A DNA stretch of 63,998 nucleotides from an uncultured Clostridia bacterium (GCA_945992055.1 CAMFVG010000109.1:1-63998), one strand, 5' to 3'; shown: positions 28,782 to 38,086, counted from the first letter of the stretch. The notes: generated by a model not told the origin, from the letters alone. Numbers and translations are program-made.

Positions 28782-29014
28782 AAAAAATATGCCGATTATG
28801 TGGAATACTTCAGCAAAAAAAAGAACAGACGTTTTGTGAATAAATAATAAAAATCAATTTTTGTCGAAAAAAAACGCAAAAAATATTGACATTTAAAAAG
28901 TCAAAATACAACAAAAAACAATAAAAATATGTCTGAAAATTCAATGCCCCTTTAAATATTTACAAAATTATTGTATAGTATCGATAGAGACTAGATTAAA
29001 GGAGAACAAAAGGC

Positions 29015-30046
29015 ATGAAAAAAAGGAAATTATCAAGAATTATAGGGATTTTATTCATTATAATTTTGCTTGTATTAGCGTATATTGGTTTTTCAATGTT
29101 TATGGAATATCAAAGTGATGAGCAAGGGACTGGCGAGCTGGTTCGTGTGGAAATTGAAAGCGGAGAAGGAGTTTGGGATATTGCGGCGAAACTGAAAGAA
29201 CAAGATTTGATCAAGTACAAAATTGTATTTTATTTAAAAGCAAGAAACATGGGTGCAGCAAGCAAACTGCGATATGGCGAATTTGAATTGCAAAAAGGAG
29301 CAGGTCTTGCGGTTTTAATTGAAGATTTGATTCATGGTGGTGCGCAGAAAGAAAATGTGATGTTTACTGTACCGGAAGGGTATACAATCGAATTGATTGC
29401 GAAAAAGCTTGAAGCAGAAGGAATCTGCTCAGAAGGCGAATTTTTGCAGGCGGTGAATCGTGTCTATGATTATTGGTTTTTGGAAGCGATTCCGATAAAT
29501 GCGGATGTTAAATATCGTTTGCAAGGGTTCCTATATCCGGAAACGTATGCTATTAGTGATGATATGACGGCAGAAGATATCGTAGTAGTGATGTTGGATG
29601 AATTTGACAAGAAATTTACTTCTGAAATGCGAGCAAAGGCAGAAAGCATGGGGAAAACGGTTTACGAGGTTGTAATAGAGGCCTCGATTATTGAACGGGA
29701 GACAATGATTGATTCCGAAAGAGTGATGGTTGCAGGTGTTATTAAAAATCGATTAAAAAAAGGAATGCTTTTGCAAATGTGTCCCACTGCTCTTTATCCG
29801 GTAACAAATGGTGTTTATGATAAAGTTACAGTTACCTATGAAGATACACAGGTAGATTCTCCTTATAACACATACCGATATAAAGGATTGCCAGCAGGAC
29901 CTATTGCAAGTCCGGGAATCCTCTCTTTGGAAGCTGCATTGGAACCGGAAGAGCATAGTTATCTCTATTATCATACGGATTCAAAGAAAAATGATGGAAG
30001 TCATATATTTACAAAAACTTACCAAGAACATACAAATACACAATAA
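29015..30046 (+). CDS. mltG: Endolytic transglycosylase MltG (YceG-like)
   Basis: 'EASIIERETMIDSERVMVAGVIKNRLKKGMLLQMCPT', 'SPYNTYRYKGLPAGPIASPG'. Confidence 0.95.
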   Translation: MKKRKLSRIIGILFIIILLVLAYIGFSMFMEYQSDEQGTGELVRVEIESGEGVWDIAAKLKEQDLIKYKIVFYLKARNMGAASKLRYGEFELQKGAGLAVLIEDLIHGGAQKENVMFTVPEGYTIELIAKKLEAEGICSEGEFLQAVNRVYDYWFLEAIPINADVKYRLQGFLYPETYAISDDMTAEDIVVVMLDEFDKKFTSEMRAKAESMGKTVYEVVIEASIIERETMIDSERVMVAGVIKNRLKKGMLLQMCPTALYPVTNGVYDKVTVTYEDTQVDSPYNTYRYKGLPAGPIASPGILSLEAALEPEEHSYLYYHTDSKKNDGSHIFTKTYQEHTNTQ

Positions 30047-30119
30047 GACAGAAAAGATTGCGTATTTGGACAAACAGTATTATAATATAGAAGCAAAAAA
30101 ATAAATAGGAGGAGTCAAC

Positions 30120-30314
30120 ATGGTAACAAAAGAAATGACAATTGGTCAACTTCTTATGGAACATCCTAATGTAGCACCGGTATTAATGGAAGTCGGAATG
30201 CATTGTCTTGGATGCCCATCAGCACAAGCTGAATCTTTAGAAGATGCTGCAATGGTGCACGGAATGGATGCAGATTTATTAGTAGAAAAAATCAATGCAT
30301 TTTTGAATGCATAG
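30120..30314 (+). CDS. DUF1858 domain protein
   Basis: '[45 protein letters not shown]'. Confidence 0.9.
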   Translation: MVTKEMTIGQLLMEHPNVAPVLMEVGMHCLGCPSAQAESLEDAAMVHGMDADLLVEKINAFLNA

Positions 30315-30346
30315 TAGCATAGTGATACAAGATGTTTTAAGATGTC

Positions 30347-30384
30347 AAAAGGGGATTTCGAATTTACGAAATCCCCTTTTTATT
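30347..30384. terminator. Bidirectional terminator
   Basis: AAAAGGGGATTTCG-aattta-CGAAATCCCCTTTT. Confidence 0.85.
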
Positions 30385-30395
30385 AAATGATGTTT

Positions 30396-31130
30396 TTAAA
30401 TTTTGCTTAATTGCTGCAATGCATTTGCAGATACAATTACTTCGCAGTGTTCTTCCAGGTATGCGAGAACAGACATCGGTGCTTTTTCCAGGCAGCCATA
30501 CTCGGATAACATATTACAGAATCTATTGAATTCTGCAGTTGTATGTTCGGATTGGGTCATTGCCAAAACGAAAATATCGTTTGGGGCATCCTTATACAGC
30601 GTGTTCGCGCCGTCATACAAATCTTTCAGTAAATGGCTGGCTAAAATTACGGAATCCAAATTGGAAAAAGAGAAGAGACGAACCTTTGGATGATGTTCTT
30701 CTTTTTTCTTTTCTGCAAGTTGCTTTGTGGATTCCACAACAGCGTCTTTGACTTTATTAATTAAATCGATAATTTCATCTGCGCCTTCCAATTTATCAAG
30801 TACATTGTGTTTTTTATTATCAATGTCGGAAAGAGAAGCTCCAAATTTTGAAAATTTGTGATCTAGTTCATCGGGATCATCTACCTTTGTAATGATGAGT
30901 ACGATAGAATCTGCAGATGCCGGAACGGCTTCAATCATAAGTGGCATATCTTCAGCTTCAAACCCAAATTGAGAAGAGGCTTGACGCATCATATCCTGGA
31001 AAAGTGACTTTGCTTTTTCTGTTCCACAAACTAATTCACTGAGCTTTAATTCACGATCAGCCAAATCAGCACGTGTTAACGTACAGCGTATTTGATTGTC
31101 ATTCAGTTTTTCAATCTTCATATTCATCAC
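30396..31130 (-). CDS. mecA: MecA adaptor protein
   Basis: 'MKIEKLNDNQIRCTLTRADLADRELKLSEL' N-terminus typical of MecA; C-terminal domain present. Confidence 0.88.
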   Translation of the reverse strand: MMNMKIEKLNDNQIRCTLTRADLADRELKLSELVCGTEKAKSLFQDMMRQASSQFGFEAEDMPLMIEAVPASADSIVLIITKVDDPDELDHKFSKFGASLSDIDNKKHNVLDKLEGADEIIDLINKVKDAVVESTKQLAEKKKEEHHPKVRLFSFSNLDSVILASHLLKDLYDGANTLYKDAPNDIFVLAMTQSEHTTAEFNRFCNMLSEYGCLEKAPMSVLAYLEEHCEVIVSANALQQLSKI

Positions 31131-31224
31131 TTCCTATCTTACATATTATATCTATTTATTTGTATTAGTATAAACAAAAACAAAAAATATGTAAAGAAAA
31201 TTTCTGTAAAGAATTATTGAAGAT

Positions 31225-31256
31225 TGTGGAAAAACGTGTGGATAAAATGTGGAAAA
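31225..31256 (-). promoter_or_regulatory. DnaA-box cluster (minus orientation): 31225-31233, 31237-31245, 31248-31256
   Basis: TGTGGAAAA, TGTGGATAA, TGTGGAAAA in 32 bp, upstream of mecA. Confidence 0.7.
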
Positions 31257-31317
31257 GCATAGCAAAGCTTGAAATATAAGGGAATTTACAAACAAAAAGA
31301 TATAAACAAAATACAAC

Positions 31318-31347
31318 TTGCAAAAAGAGACTTTTTTTGCATATAAT
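31318..31347 (+). promoter_or_regulatory. SigA-type promoter TTGCAA-N18-TATAAT
   Basis: TTGCAA 31318-31323, TATAAT 31342-31347. Confidence 0.6.
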
Positions 31348-31353
31348 TTTAGT

Positions 31354-31600
31354 ACAAGAAGATGGTATGTCGAGCGGCTATGTTTGCTATGTAAGGAGGG
31401 ACGTATTATCTAAAAGAAATATCTCAATTCTCAATGTAAGTCTTTAGATTCTTATTTATGTATCATTTCAAAAGATTTAATCGAATCAAAAATCCAAGAA
31501 AATTTGAACAATCTATCTTCTTGTTAGCGGAAGCAATTCTTAATATATCACATGTGTACCTCAAGGAATGGAATTGCGTATGCCATAGCTGCAGTTGTTG
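31354..31600 (+). ncRNA. Candidate structured ncRNA or structured leader (6S-like shape considered, not established)
   Basis: Promoter upstream; GCGGCTATG/CATAGCTGC (31374-31382 / 31584-31592) and GAGGgACGTAT/ATgtGTaCCTC-type pairing flank an internal loop; no convincing ORF. Confidence 0.35.
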
Positions 31601-31615
31601 ATTGGGAGGAAGCGT

Positions 31616-31828
31616 ATGAAAGTAGAAAAATACAAAAAGATGTACGCAGAACTGGAATCTTACGAAAATTCTGGAATCTGTATGAAGTTGAATAATCATC
31701 CTGCGAGTCCTATGCAGATTGTAACCGCTCATATGGTAAGCGAAGAGCCGACCTATATGAGGGATTACGTTTGGGATGAGAAAGGGCATGTGCGAGAGTT
31801 GGCATTTCACAATGTGCTTGAAAGTTGA
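31616..31828 (+). CDS. Hypothetical small protein (70 aa)
   Basis: GGGAGGA RBS before ATG 31616; MKVEKYKKMYAELESYENSGICMKLNN... Confidence 0.55.
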   Translation: MKVEKYKKMYAELESYENSGICMKLNNHPASPMQIVTAHMVSEEPTYMRDYVWDEKGHVRELAFHNVLES

Positions 31829-31929
31829 TTTTGCAAGATACCCCTCTGGCTATAGACTGCAAAAATTGTCGAAATAGTTAATGACGTACAGACAAAATGT
31901 GTTATAATGGTTCAAGTAGGAGGTGTGAT

Positions 31930-33741
31930 ATGGAAGAAAGAGTCAGACCAAGAACGCAAAAAAGTAGAAATAGTAGAAGATATTATATCAGAAGAAGAAG
32001 AAAACAAGACCTGATGATTAAAGCGACACTATTAATCGCAGTAATAATAAGTATAATTGTAGGCGCGGTTTGCATTAAGAAATTTAGTGCATCAAAGGAA
32101 AGAGCGAATCTGAATAAATATTATGGGATAAAAGCAGAGGAACAGTTAGCAGTTATTATTGATAATGAAGTAGTTGGAGCGAAAGGATTGTTGATTGACG
32201 GAATTCCATATGTGGAGTATTCCGTTGTGCGTGATTATCTGAATGAAAGATTTTATGTAGATATGCATGAGAACTTTCTGTTATATACCTTGCCGCAAGG
32301 AACCATTTGTGCACAAGTAGGAAGTAAAGAATATACACTTCAAAAAGAAACCAAAAGTAAGGAATATGCCATTTTGAAAATGGATGGAGGGACTGCGTAC
32401 CTCGCACTTGATTTTGTACAAGAATACACAAACATTGATTTTTCGATATATAAGAAACCGAATCGAGTTGTGATTTTGAGTGAGTGGGGAGAGACCACAG
32501 TGGCAAACGTCAGAAAAAAAGCACAAGTAAGAATGGAAAGTGATGTTAAGAGTGCGATTCTAACAGATGTTGCTAAAAAGGATATAGTTACAATCATAGA
32601 TTCAAAGGACAATTGGAAGAAGATATGTACAAAGGACGGTTTTGTCGGATATATTAAGGCAAGTTGTCTTAAAAAAGAAGAAGCACAAACAATCAGCAGA
32701 GAGTTTGAGGAACAGGTATATCCGAATATCTCGAAAGATTATACAATTAATATGGCATGGCATGTGGTGACAAGCAAGACAGCCAACAATACAATTTTAG
32801 AAACGATTGCGAATACCAAAGGATTAACGACCGTTTCGCCGACTTGGTTTATGGTGAAAGACGCACAAGGAAATTTGACTTCATTTGCGAGTTCTCAATA
32901 TGTGAATTATGCACACCAATCGGATATTGAAGTTTGGGCAGCAGTCAAAGATTTTGACGGAGGAATCGGCTCCAAAGAAGAGACATTAGAGTTGTTGAGC
33001 AAGACTTCAAATAGAGATAAATTGATTGGTCAATTAATATCAGAAGTATTGAAACATGGAATTGACGGTATCAATGTGGATTTCGAGCATATTTCTAAAG
33101 AATGTGGAGAACATTATTTGCAGTTTTTGAGAGAACTGTCGCTGAAATGCAGACAGAATGAGATTGTTTTATCGGTAGACAATCCGGTTCCGAGCCAATA
33201 CAGTACACAGTACAATTTGGAGGAACAAGGAAAGATTGTAGATTATGTGATTCTTATGGGATATGATGAACACCATGCAGGTTCCTATGAGAGCGGACCA
33301 GTTGCATCGCCGGATTTTGTAGAAACTGCTATTAAAGAAGCATTGAAAGTAGTTCCGGAAGAGAAATTAATTAATGCAGTGCCTTTCTATACAAGACTTT
33401 GGAAAGAAGTTTTGAAGACGGAAGAAGAATTAGAAGCACAAGAAGGGACAGATGCAGCAGAGTATCCATATACCGTGACAAGTCAAGCTTACAGTATGAA
33501 AAAAATATATGTAGCTATTGATAATGCAAACGCGGAAGTAGTTGAAGATAAAAACACCGGACTCAATTACGCAGAGTGGGAAGCTGATGGAGCCACTTAT
33601 AAAGTGTGGTTGGAGGATGAAACTTCGCTGGAAGACAAATTGAAATTTATGAAAAAATATAAGTTGGCAGGTGTTGCATCCTGGAGACTTGGCTATGAAA
33701 AGTCGGGTATTTGGGAATTGATTTTAAAATATGTGAATTAA
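31930..33741 (+). CDS. Membrane-anchored SH3 + GH18-type glycosyl hydrolase
   Basis: N-terminal TM, SH3-like segment, 'HGIDGINVDFEHISKECGEHYLQFLRELS' (DGxxxDxE); RBS AGGAGG. Confidence 0.88.
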   Translation: MEERVRPRTQKSRNSRRYYIRRRRKQDLMIKATLLIAVIISIIVGAVCIKKFSASKERANLNKYYGIKAEEQLAVIIDNEVVGAKGLLIDGIPYVEYSVVRDYLNERFYVDMHENFLLYTLPQGTICAQVGSKEYTLQKETKSKEYAILKMDGGTAYLALDFVQEYTNIDFSIYKKPNRVVILSEWGETTVANVRKKAQVRMESDVKSAILTDVAKKDIVTIIDSKDNWKKICTKDGFVGYIKASCLKKEEAQTISREFEEQVYPNISKDYTINMAWHVVTSKTANNTILETIANTKGLTTVSPTWFMVKDAQGNLTSFASSQYVNYAHQSDIEVWAAVKDFDGGIGSKEETLELLSKTSNRDKLIGQLISEVLKHGIDGINVDFEHISKECGEHYLQFLRELSLKCRQNEIVLSVDNPVPSQYSTQYNLEEQGKIVDYVILMGYDEHHAGSYESGPVASPDFVETAIKEALKVVPEEKLINAVPFYTRLWKEVLKTEEELEAQEGTDAAEYPYTVTSQAYSMKKIYVAIDNANAEVVEDKNTGLNYAEWEADGATYKVWLEDETSLEDKLKFMKKYKLAGVASWRLGYEKSGIWELILKYVN

Positions 33742-33784
33742 TATGCAAAAGAAGGACTGAATGTTCAGTCCTTCTTTTGCATAT
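33741..33784 (+). terminator. Long perfect inverted repeat, probable terminator
   Basis: 21-bp arms ATATGCAAAAGAAGGACTGAA-tg-TTCAGTCCTTCTTTTGCATAT. Confidence 0.65.
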
Positions 33785-33808
33785 ATTTGTAACAAAAACG
33801 CTTGGAGT

Positions 33809-34489
33809 ATGTGCGTGAAAAGAAAGATTGAATTATTCATGGTACTGTTCCTGCTTATAGGAGCAATTGTGGCAAGCTGGAAATTGAGTGAATTGACGGC
33901 CGGCGTTTCAAAGGAGCAGAAGAGTAAAAAGAACGATGTAGTGATTGTGGTGGATCCTGGACACGGAGGAGAAGACCCGGGAAAAGTGGGAGTCAATGAC
34001 GTGTTGGAAAAGGATTTAAATCTACAAGTTTCTCAAAAGGTGATTGCGCTTTTAGAAGAAGTGGGAATCAGAATTGTGACAACGCGTGAAGATGACAATG
34101 TACCAACTGCGAAAAAAGAGGATTTGGAGCAGAGAATCAAATTGATTAATGATACGAATCCTACACTGGCTCTATGTATTCATCAGAATAGTTATCCCGA
34201 TCCCGCAATTAAAGGTGCTCAGGTCTTTTACTACACGCCATCTGAAGAGGCAAAAGCAGCGGCAACCATTGTGCAGGAGGAACTTCGTACCGTGGATCCA
34301 AGCAACACCAGAGCCATCAAAGCAAATGATACCTACTATATGCTGAAAAACACAAAAGTACCTACGATTATTGTAGAGTGTGGTTTTCTTACAAATCCGG
34401 AAGAGGCGGAAAAACTAACACAAGAAGAATATCAAAATCAACTTGCAAACGCAATTTGTGAGGGCATAATAAAATGGCTAGATAAATGA
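33809..34489 (+). CDS. cwlD: N-acetylmuramoyl-L-alanine amidase (Amidase_3, CwlD-like)
   Basis: 'VVDPGHGGEDPGKVG' and 'VPTIIVECGFLTNPEEAEKL'; start ATG 33809 or GTG 33815. Confidence 0.88.
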   Translation: MCVKRKIELFMVLFLLIGAIVASWKLSELTAGVSKEQKSKKNDVVIVVDPGHGGEDPGKVGVNDVLEKDLNLQVSQKVIALLEEVGIRIVTTREDDNVPTAKKEDLEQRIKLINDTNPTLALCIHQNSYPDPAIKGAQVFYYTPSEEAKAAATIVQEELRTVDPSNTRAIKANDTYYMLKNTKVPTIIVECGFLTNPEEAEKLTQEEYQNQLANAICEGIIKWLDK

Positions 34490-34514
34490 TAAGAATAATG
34501 GTATAATAAATTTT

Positions 34515-36038
34515 ATGAAAACGATAATAGAGAAATTGGATGAAAATCAAATAGACGAGGACATCTTGGCAAAAGCCGGAGAAATACTCAAGCAAGGCGG
34601 ACTTGTGGCATTTCCAACAGAGACGGTGTATGGGTTGGGCGCTAATGCACTCGATGAGGAGGCGGCGAAAAAAATTTATGCAGCCAAAGGGCGTCCATCC
34701 GACAACCCATTGATTGTTCATATTGCAGATGTGGAAGCGCTATATCCTATTGTGTACGACGTATCGGACAAAGCCAAAAAGATAATTGAGAAGTTTTGGC
34801 CGGGACCATTGACCTTGATTTTTGAGAAAAGTGAAAGAGTACCGCATGGAACGACCGGCGGATTGCAGACGGTTGCAGTCCGTATGCCGGTAAATGCGAT
34901 TGCACGGGAACTAATCCGTGAAGGTGGGGGATATATTTCTGCGCCGAGTGCGAATACTTCCGGAAGACCAAGTCCAACGAGTGCTGAGCATGTGGCAGAG
35001 GATTTGGATGGAAAAGTAGAGATGATCATAGACGGGGGCAATGTGGATATTGGAGTGGAATCCACCATTTTAGACATGACCGTAGAGCCGCCTATGATTT
35101 TAAGGCCGGGTGCGATTACAAGGGAAATGTTAGAGGAAATCATTGGTGAAGTGGATGTAGATCGTGCGCTGATAGCAGAAGATGACAGCCAAGCGCCGAA
35201 AGCGCCGGGAATGAAGTATCGCCATTATGCACCGAAGGCACAGCTTATCATGGTGGAAGGCGAGACGGATGAAGTTGTAAAAGCTATTAAGCAGATTGCA
35301 TATGAACAGACTTGTCTCGGATATCAAGTCGGCATTATTGCCACGAGTGAGACGGCAGATCTTTATACGACAGGACTGATAAAAAGTATAGGAACCAGGA
35401 ATAACGAGAATTCTATTGCTAAAAATTTATATAAAGTTCTCCGGGAGTTTGATGAGGAAGAAGTCAGTTATATCTACAGTGAAACTTTTGCAAAAGATGG
35501 AATCGGAGATGCCATTATGAATCGATTGGAGAAGGCAGCAGGGCATCACGTGATTCGGGCTACGGACATCACTCGATTGCAGAAATACAGAAGAGTCTTG
35601 TTTGTCAGCAATAGTGACAATTGCAGAGGACCAATGGCTGCAGAAATTCTTCGCCATGAAGACCTTACGCAAGAGTATAAGATTGGTTCCAGAGGCTTGG
35701 TCGTTTTATTTCCGGAACCGGCAAATCAGAAAGCAGAAGCAATTATGAGGAGCCAACAAATGACTTTGGAGGCACACGAAGCAACCGGGCTTGCCGAGGA
35801 AGACTTGGATGAAGACACATTGATTCTTACATTTGAAGAGTCGCAGAAATGGAAAATTATTTCTGACTACGGAAATGTAAAAAATGTATATACAATGAAA
35901 GAGTATATTGACGATGAAAGAGAAGTTCCGTCAGCACATGGACAACCTTTGGTTGTATATGGTGAAAACTTTCAACTATTAAAAGAACTGATTCATAAAT
36001 TGGCAGAAAAATTAAATGAGGAGGCAAAGAGCTTATGA
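34515..36038 (+). CDS. L-threonylcarbamoyladenylate synthase (Sua5/YwlC type) fused to a degenerate low-MW phosphatase (YwlE-like) domain
   Basis: YrdC-type N-terminus 'GGLVAFPTETVYGLGANALDEEAAKKIYAAKGRPSDNPLIVHI', then 'RVLFVSNSDNCRGPMAAEIL' LMW-PTP-like P-loop. Confidence 0.9.
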   Translation: MKTIIEKLDENQIDEDILAKAGEILKQGGLVAFPTETVYGLGANALDEEAAKKIYAAKGRPSDNPLIVHIADVEALYPIVYDVSDKAKKIIEKFWPGPLTLIFEKSERVPHGTTGGLQTVAVRMPVNAIARELIREGGGYISAPSANTSGRPSPTSAEHVAEDLDGKVEMIIDGGNVDIGVESTILDMTVEPPMILRPGAITREMLEEIIGEVDVDRALIAEDDSQAPKAPGMKYRHYAPKAQLIMVEGETDEVVKAIKQIAYEQTCLGYQVGIIATSETADLYTTGLIKSIGTRNNENSIAKNLYKVLREFDEEEVSYIYSETFAKDGIGDAIMNRLEKAAGHHVIRATDITRLQKYRRVLFVSNSDNCRGPMAAEILRHEDLTQEYKIGSRGLVVLFPEPANQKAEAIMRSQQMTLEAHEATGLAEEDLDEDTLILTFEESQKWKIISDYGNVKNVYTMKEYIDDEREVPSAHGQPLVVYGENFQLLKELIHKLAEKLNEEAKSL

Positions 36039-36460
36039 TAGCAATTGGATGTGACCACGGTGGTTATGAACTGAAATTAGAGATTATCAAATATTTAAAC
36101 AAAAAAGGACTGGAATACAAAGATTTTGGCTGTGACAGTTTAGAAAGTGTAGATTATCCTATTTATGCAAGAAAGGTAGGACAGGCTATTTTAGACGGCG
36201 AATGCGAAAAAGGAATTTTGATTTGTGGAACGGGAATTGGAATTTCCATTACTGCGAATAAAATGAAAGGAATCCGTTGCGCATTATGTTCAGATTGCTT
36301 TTCGGCAGAGGCCACCAGACTACATAATGATACGAACATTGTGGCATTGGGAGGCCGTGTGGTAGGACCGGGATTGGCTGTGAAAATAGTAGATACCTTT
36401 TTAAACACACCGTTTTCGGGTGACGAGCGACATGCTCGACGAGTTTCAATGATTGAATAA
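36035..36460 (+). CDS. rpiB: Ribose-5-phosphate isomerase B
   Basis: 'AIGCDHGGYELK', 'GILICGTGIGISITANK'. Confidence 0.95.
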   Translation: MIAIGCDHGGYELKLEIIKYLNKKGLEYKDFGCDSLESVDYPIYARKVGQAILDGECEKGILICGTGIGISITANKMKGIRCALCSDCFSAEATRLHNDTNIVALGGRVVGPGLAVKIVDTFLNTPFSGDERHARRVSMIE

Positions 36461-36481
36461 AGTTATACGGAGGATAAAGAA

Positions 36482-36967
36482 ATGTCAGGTAAAAGAGCAG
36501 ATTATATCTCATGGGATGAGTATTTTATGGGGGTAGCAATCCTATCTGGGATGCGTTCAAAAGACCCGAATTCACAGGTGGGATGTTGTATTGTGAGTCA
36601 GGACAATAAAATTCTTTCCATGGGATACAATGGATTTCCAAAAGGCTGTTCAGACGACGATTTTCCATGGGCTAGAGAAGGCGAGCCATTGGATACGAAA
36701 TACCTCTATGTAGCACACAGCGAGCTGAATGCAATTTTAAATTATAGTGGAGGAAGTCTTGCAGGAGCAAAACTATATGTTTCTTTGTTTCCTTGTAATG
36801 AATGTGCGAAAGCAATTATACAATGTGGCATTAAAGAAGTAATTTATGATAGCGATAAATATGCTGACACACCGGCAACCATCGCATCTAAAAAAATGAT
36901 GGAGGCAGCAGGGGTAAATTACAGACAATATCGAAGAACGGGAAGAGAAATTAAGTTTACCATTTAG
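36482..36967 (+). CDS. dCMP deaminase / cytidine deaminase-like (ComEB-like)
   Basis: 'HSELNAIL' and 'PCNECAKAI' zinc motifs. Confidence 0.9.
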   Translation: MSGKRADYISWDEYFMGVAILSGMRSKDPNSQVGCCIVSQDNKILSMGYNGFPKGCSDDDFPWAREGEPLDTKYLYVAHSELNAILNYSGGSLAGAKLYVSLFPCNECAKAIIQCGIKEVIYDSDKYADTPATIASKKMMEAAGVNYRQYRRTGREIKFTI

Positions 36968-36983
36968 CGGAGAGGAAGATGGA

Positions 36984-37352
36984 ATGAAAAAGAAGGTTAT
37001 AACGATTGCTGTTTTGGTGATGGTCCTTGTGTTGGGATTTTTTCTTCTAAAAAAAGATACACCTAAACCGATAGATGACACGCCGATTTTGTTGGAAGAA
37101 GGTCAAAATAAAGAAGAGACATTAAACCTACCGGACACCTTAATTGAAGAAGAAAAGGAAGGAGAAAGCACTGCAAATAATGGGGGAAATACAACCGATA
37201 AGAACAACGCAAGTGATGGTTCCTCTTCTGTAAAGGATGATCAAGAAAGCAAGCAGGAAGATGAAAAAGATAATAGCAATCAAAAAGAAGAAACAGAAGC
37301 AAAACCGCAGAAAAACGGGAACAAGATTGTTCTTCCAGATGATGAATGGTAA
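36984..37352 (+). CDS. Membrane-anchored acidic low-complexity protein
   Basis: N-terminal TM, then E/D/K/N/Q-rich tail ending NGNKIVLPDDEW. Confidence 0.65.
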   Translation: MKKKVITIAVLVMVLVLGFFLLKKDTPKPIDDTPILLEEGQNKEETLNLPDTLIEEEKEGESTANNGGNTTDKNNASDGSSSVKDDQESKQEDEKDNSNQKEETEAKPQKNGNKIVLPDDEW

Positions 37353-37364
37353 AAACCTAAATCT

Positions 37365-37730
37365 TTAGGGGTTTTCTATGATGTTATATTGATAAGGAAG
37401 TTCTTGGGTATATCTGAATGAAAAAGCAGGTATATCCAGGAACTTTGTTATATAATTGGAATATACGGTCATGAAAATTTTATCAGGGTATCCATGGACG
37501 TCATAAGAAAGATGCATATCCTTAAAATCGTTGCGAAAGGTTTTTTGAACGAAAAGCTCCGCTACTTTTTCTCTGTTTAAAATGCAGAGTTTATTTGCAG
37601 TAACAATAAGATGTAGTTCGTAATGGTCGGCAGTATGGTTTATGGTAGATTGGTTGAGCGTAGGTGATGCTCCAAACTGTAGATATAAAATGGTGAGCAA
37701 ACAGGTTACAATTATCAATATTTTCTTCAT
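37365..37730 (-). CDS. Hypothetical exported protein
   Basis: Signal-peptide-like N-terminus MKKILIIVTCLLTILYLQFGAS; converges with the gene on its left. Confidence 0.6.
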   Translation of the reverse strand: MKKILIIVTCLLTILYLQFGASPTLNQSTINHTADHYELHLIVTANKLCILNREKVAELFVQKTFRNDFKDMHLSYDVHGYPDKIFMTVYSNYITKFLDIPAFSFRYTQELPYQYNIIENP

Positions 37731-37835
37731 CTATGCCTCCTAGTTAAAAATATAGGGATGTATTATAATACAGTGTACAACTATACAACTTATATTTCAA
37801 TACACAATCCAATATAATAATGTTGGGTGAGAAAT

Positions 37836-38054
37836 ATGAGTAAAATTTATATTGATTTGGATACTTTGTTGAAAGAAAAGAATATTAGCAAGAATCAGCT
37901 GTGCATACACTGTAATCTACAACGCACACAGTTAAACAATTACTGCAAAAATAAGGTCGGAAGAGTAGACTTAAATATTTTGAGCAGACTGTGTGAGTAT
38001 ATGGGATGTACACCGAATGACATATTGAAGTTTGAGCAGGAAGATCCTCAATAG
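37836..38054 (+). CDS. Small XRE/Cro-type HTH regulator
   Basis: 'LDTLLKEKNISKNQLCIHCNLQRTQLNNYCKNKVGRVDLNILSRLCEYMGCTPNDIL'. Confidence 0.88.
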   Translation: MSKIYIDLDTLLKEKNISKNQLCIHCNLQRTQLNNYCKNKVGRVDLNILSRLCEYMGCTPNDILKFEQEDPQ

Positions 38055-38086
38055 GTAAGGTTATACCTATTGAGGAATTTTTATGC
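38044..38086 (+). terminator. Terminator overlapping the XRE stop codon
   Basis: TCCTCAATAGGTA-aggtta-TACCTATTGAGGA-ATTTTT. Confidence 0.75.

Noticed and set aside
28650-28847. 65-aa plus-strand ORF in the mltG upstream region
   Set aside because: Starts inside a terminator hairpin, K/low-complexity composition, overlaps DnaA boxes; no RBS; treated as non-coding
28711-29000. DnaA-box cluster 1 as the true chromosomal oriC
   Set aside because: Only four boxes, no dnaA/dnaN context, and similar clusters occur at two other loci; titration or regulation is more economical
33761-33808. Track start of the amidase at 33761
   Set aside because: Start lies within the 21-bp terminator-like inverted repeat; ATG 33809 or GTG 33815 precedes the TM anchor and has a better RBS
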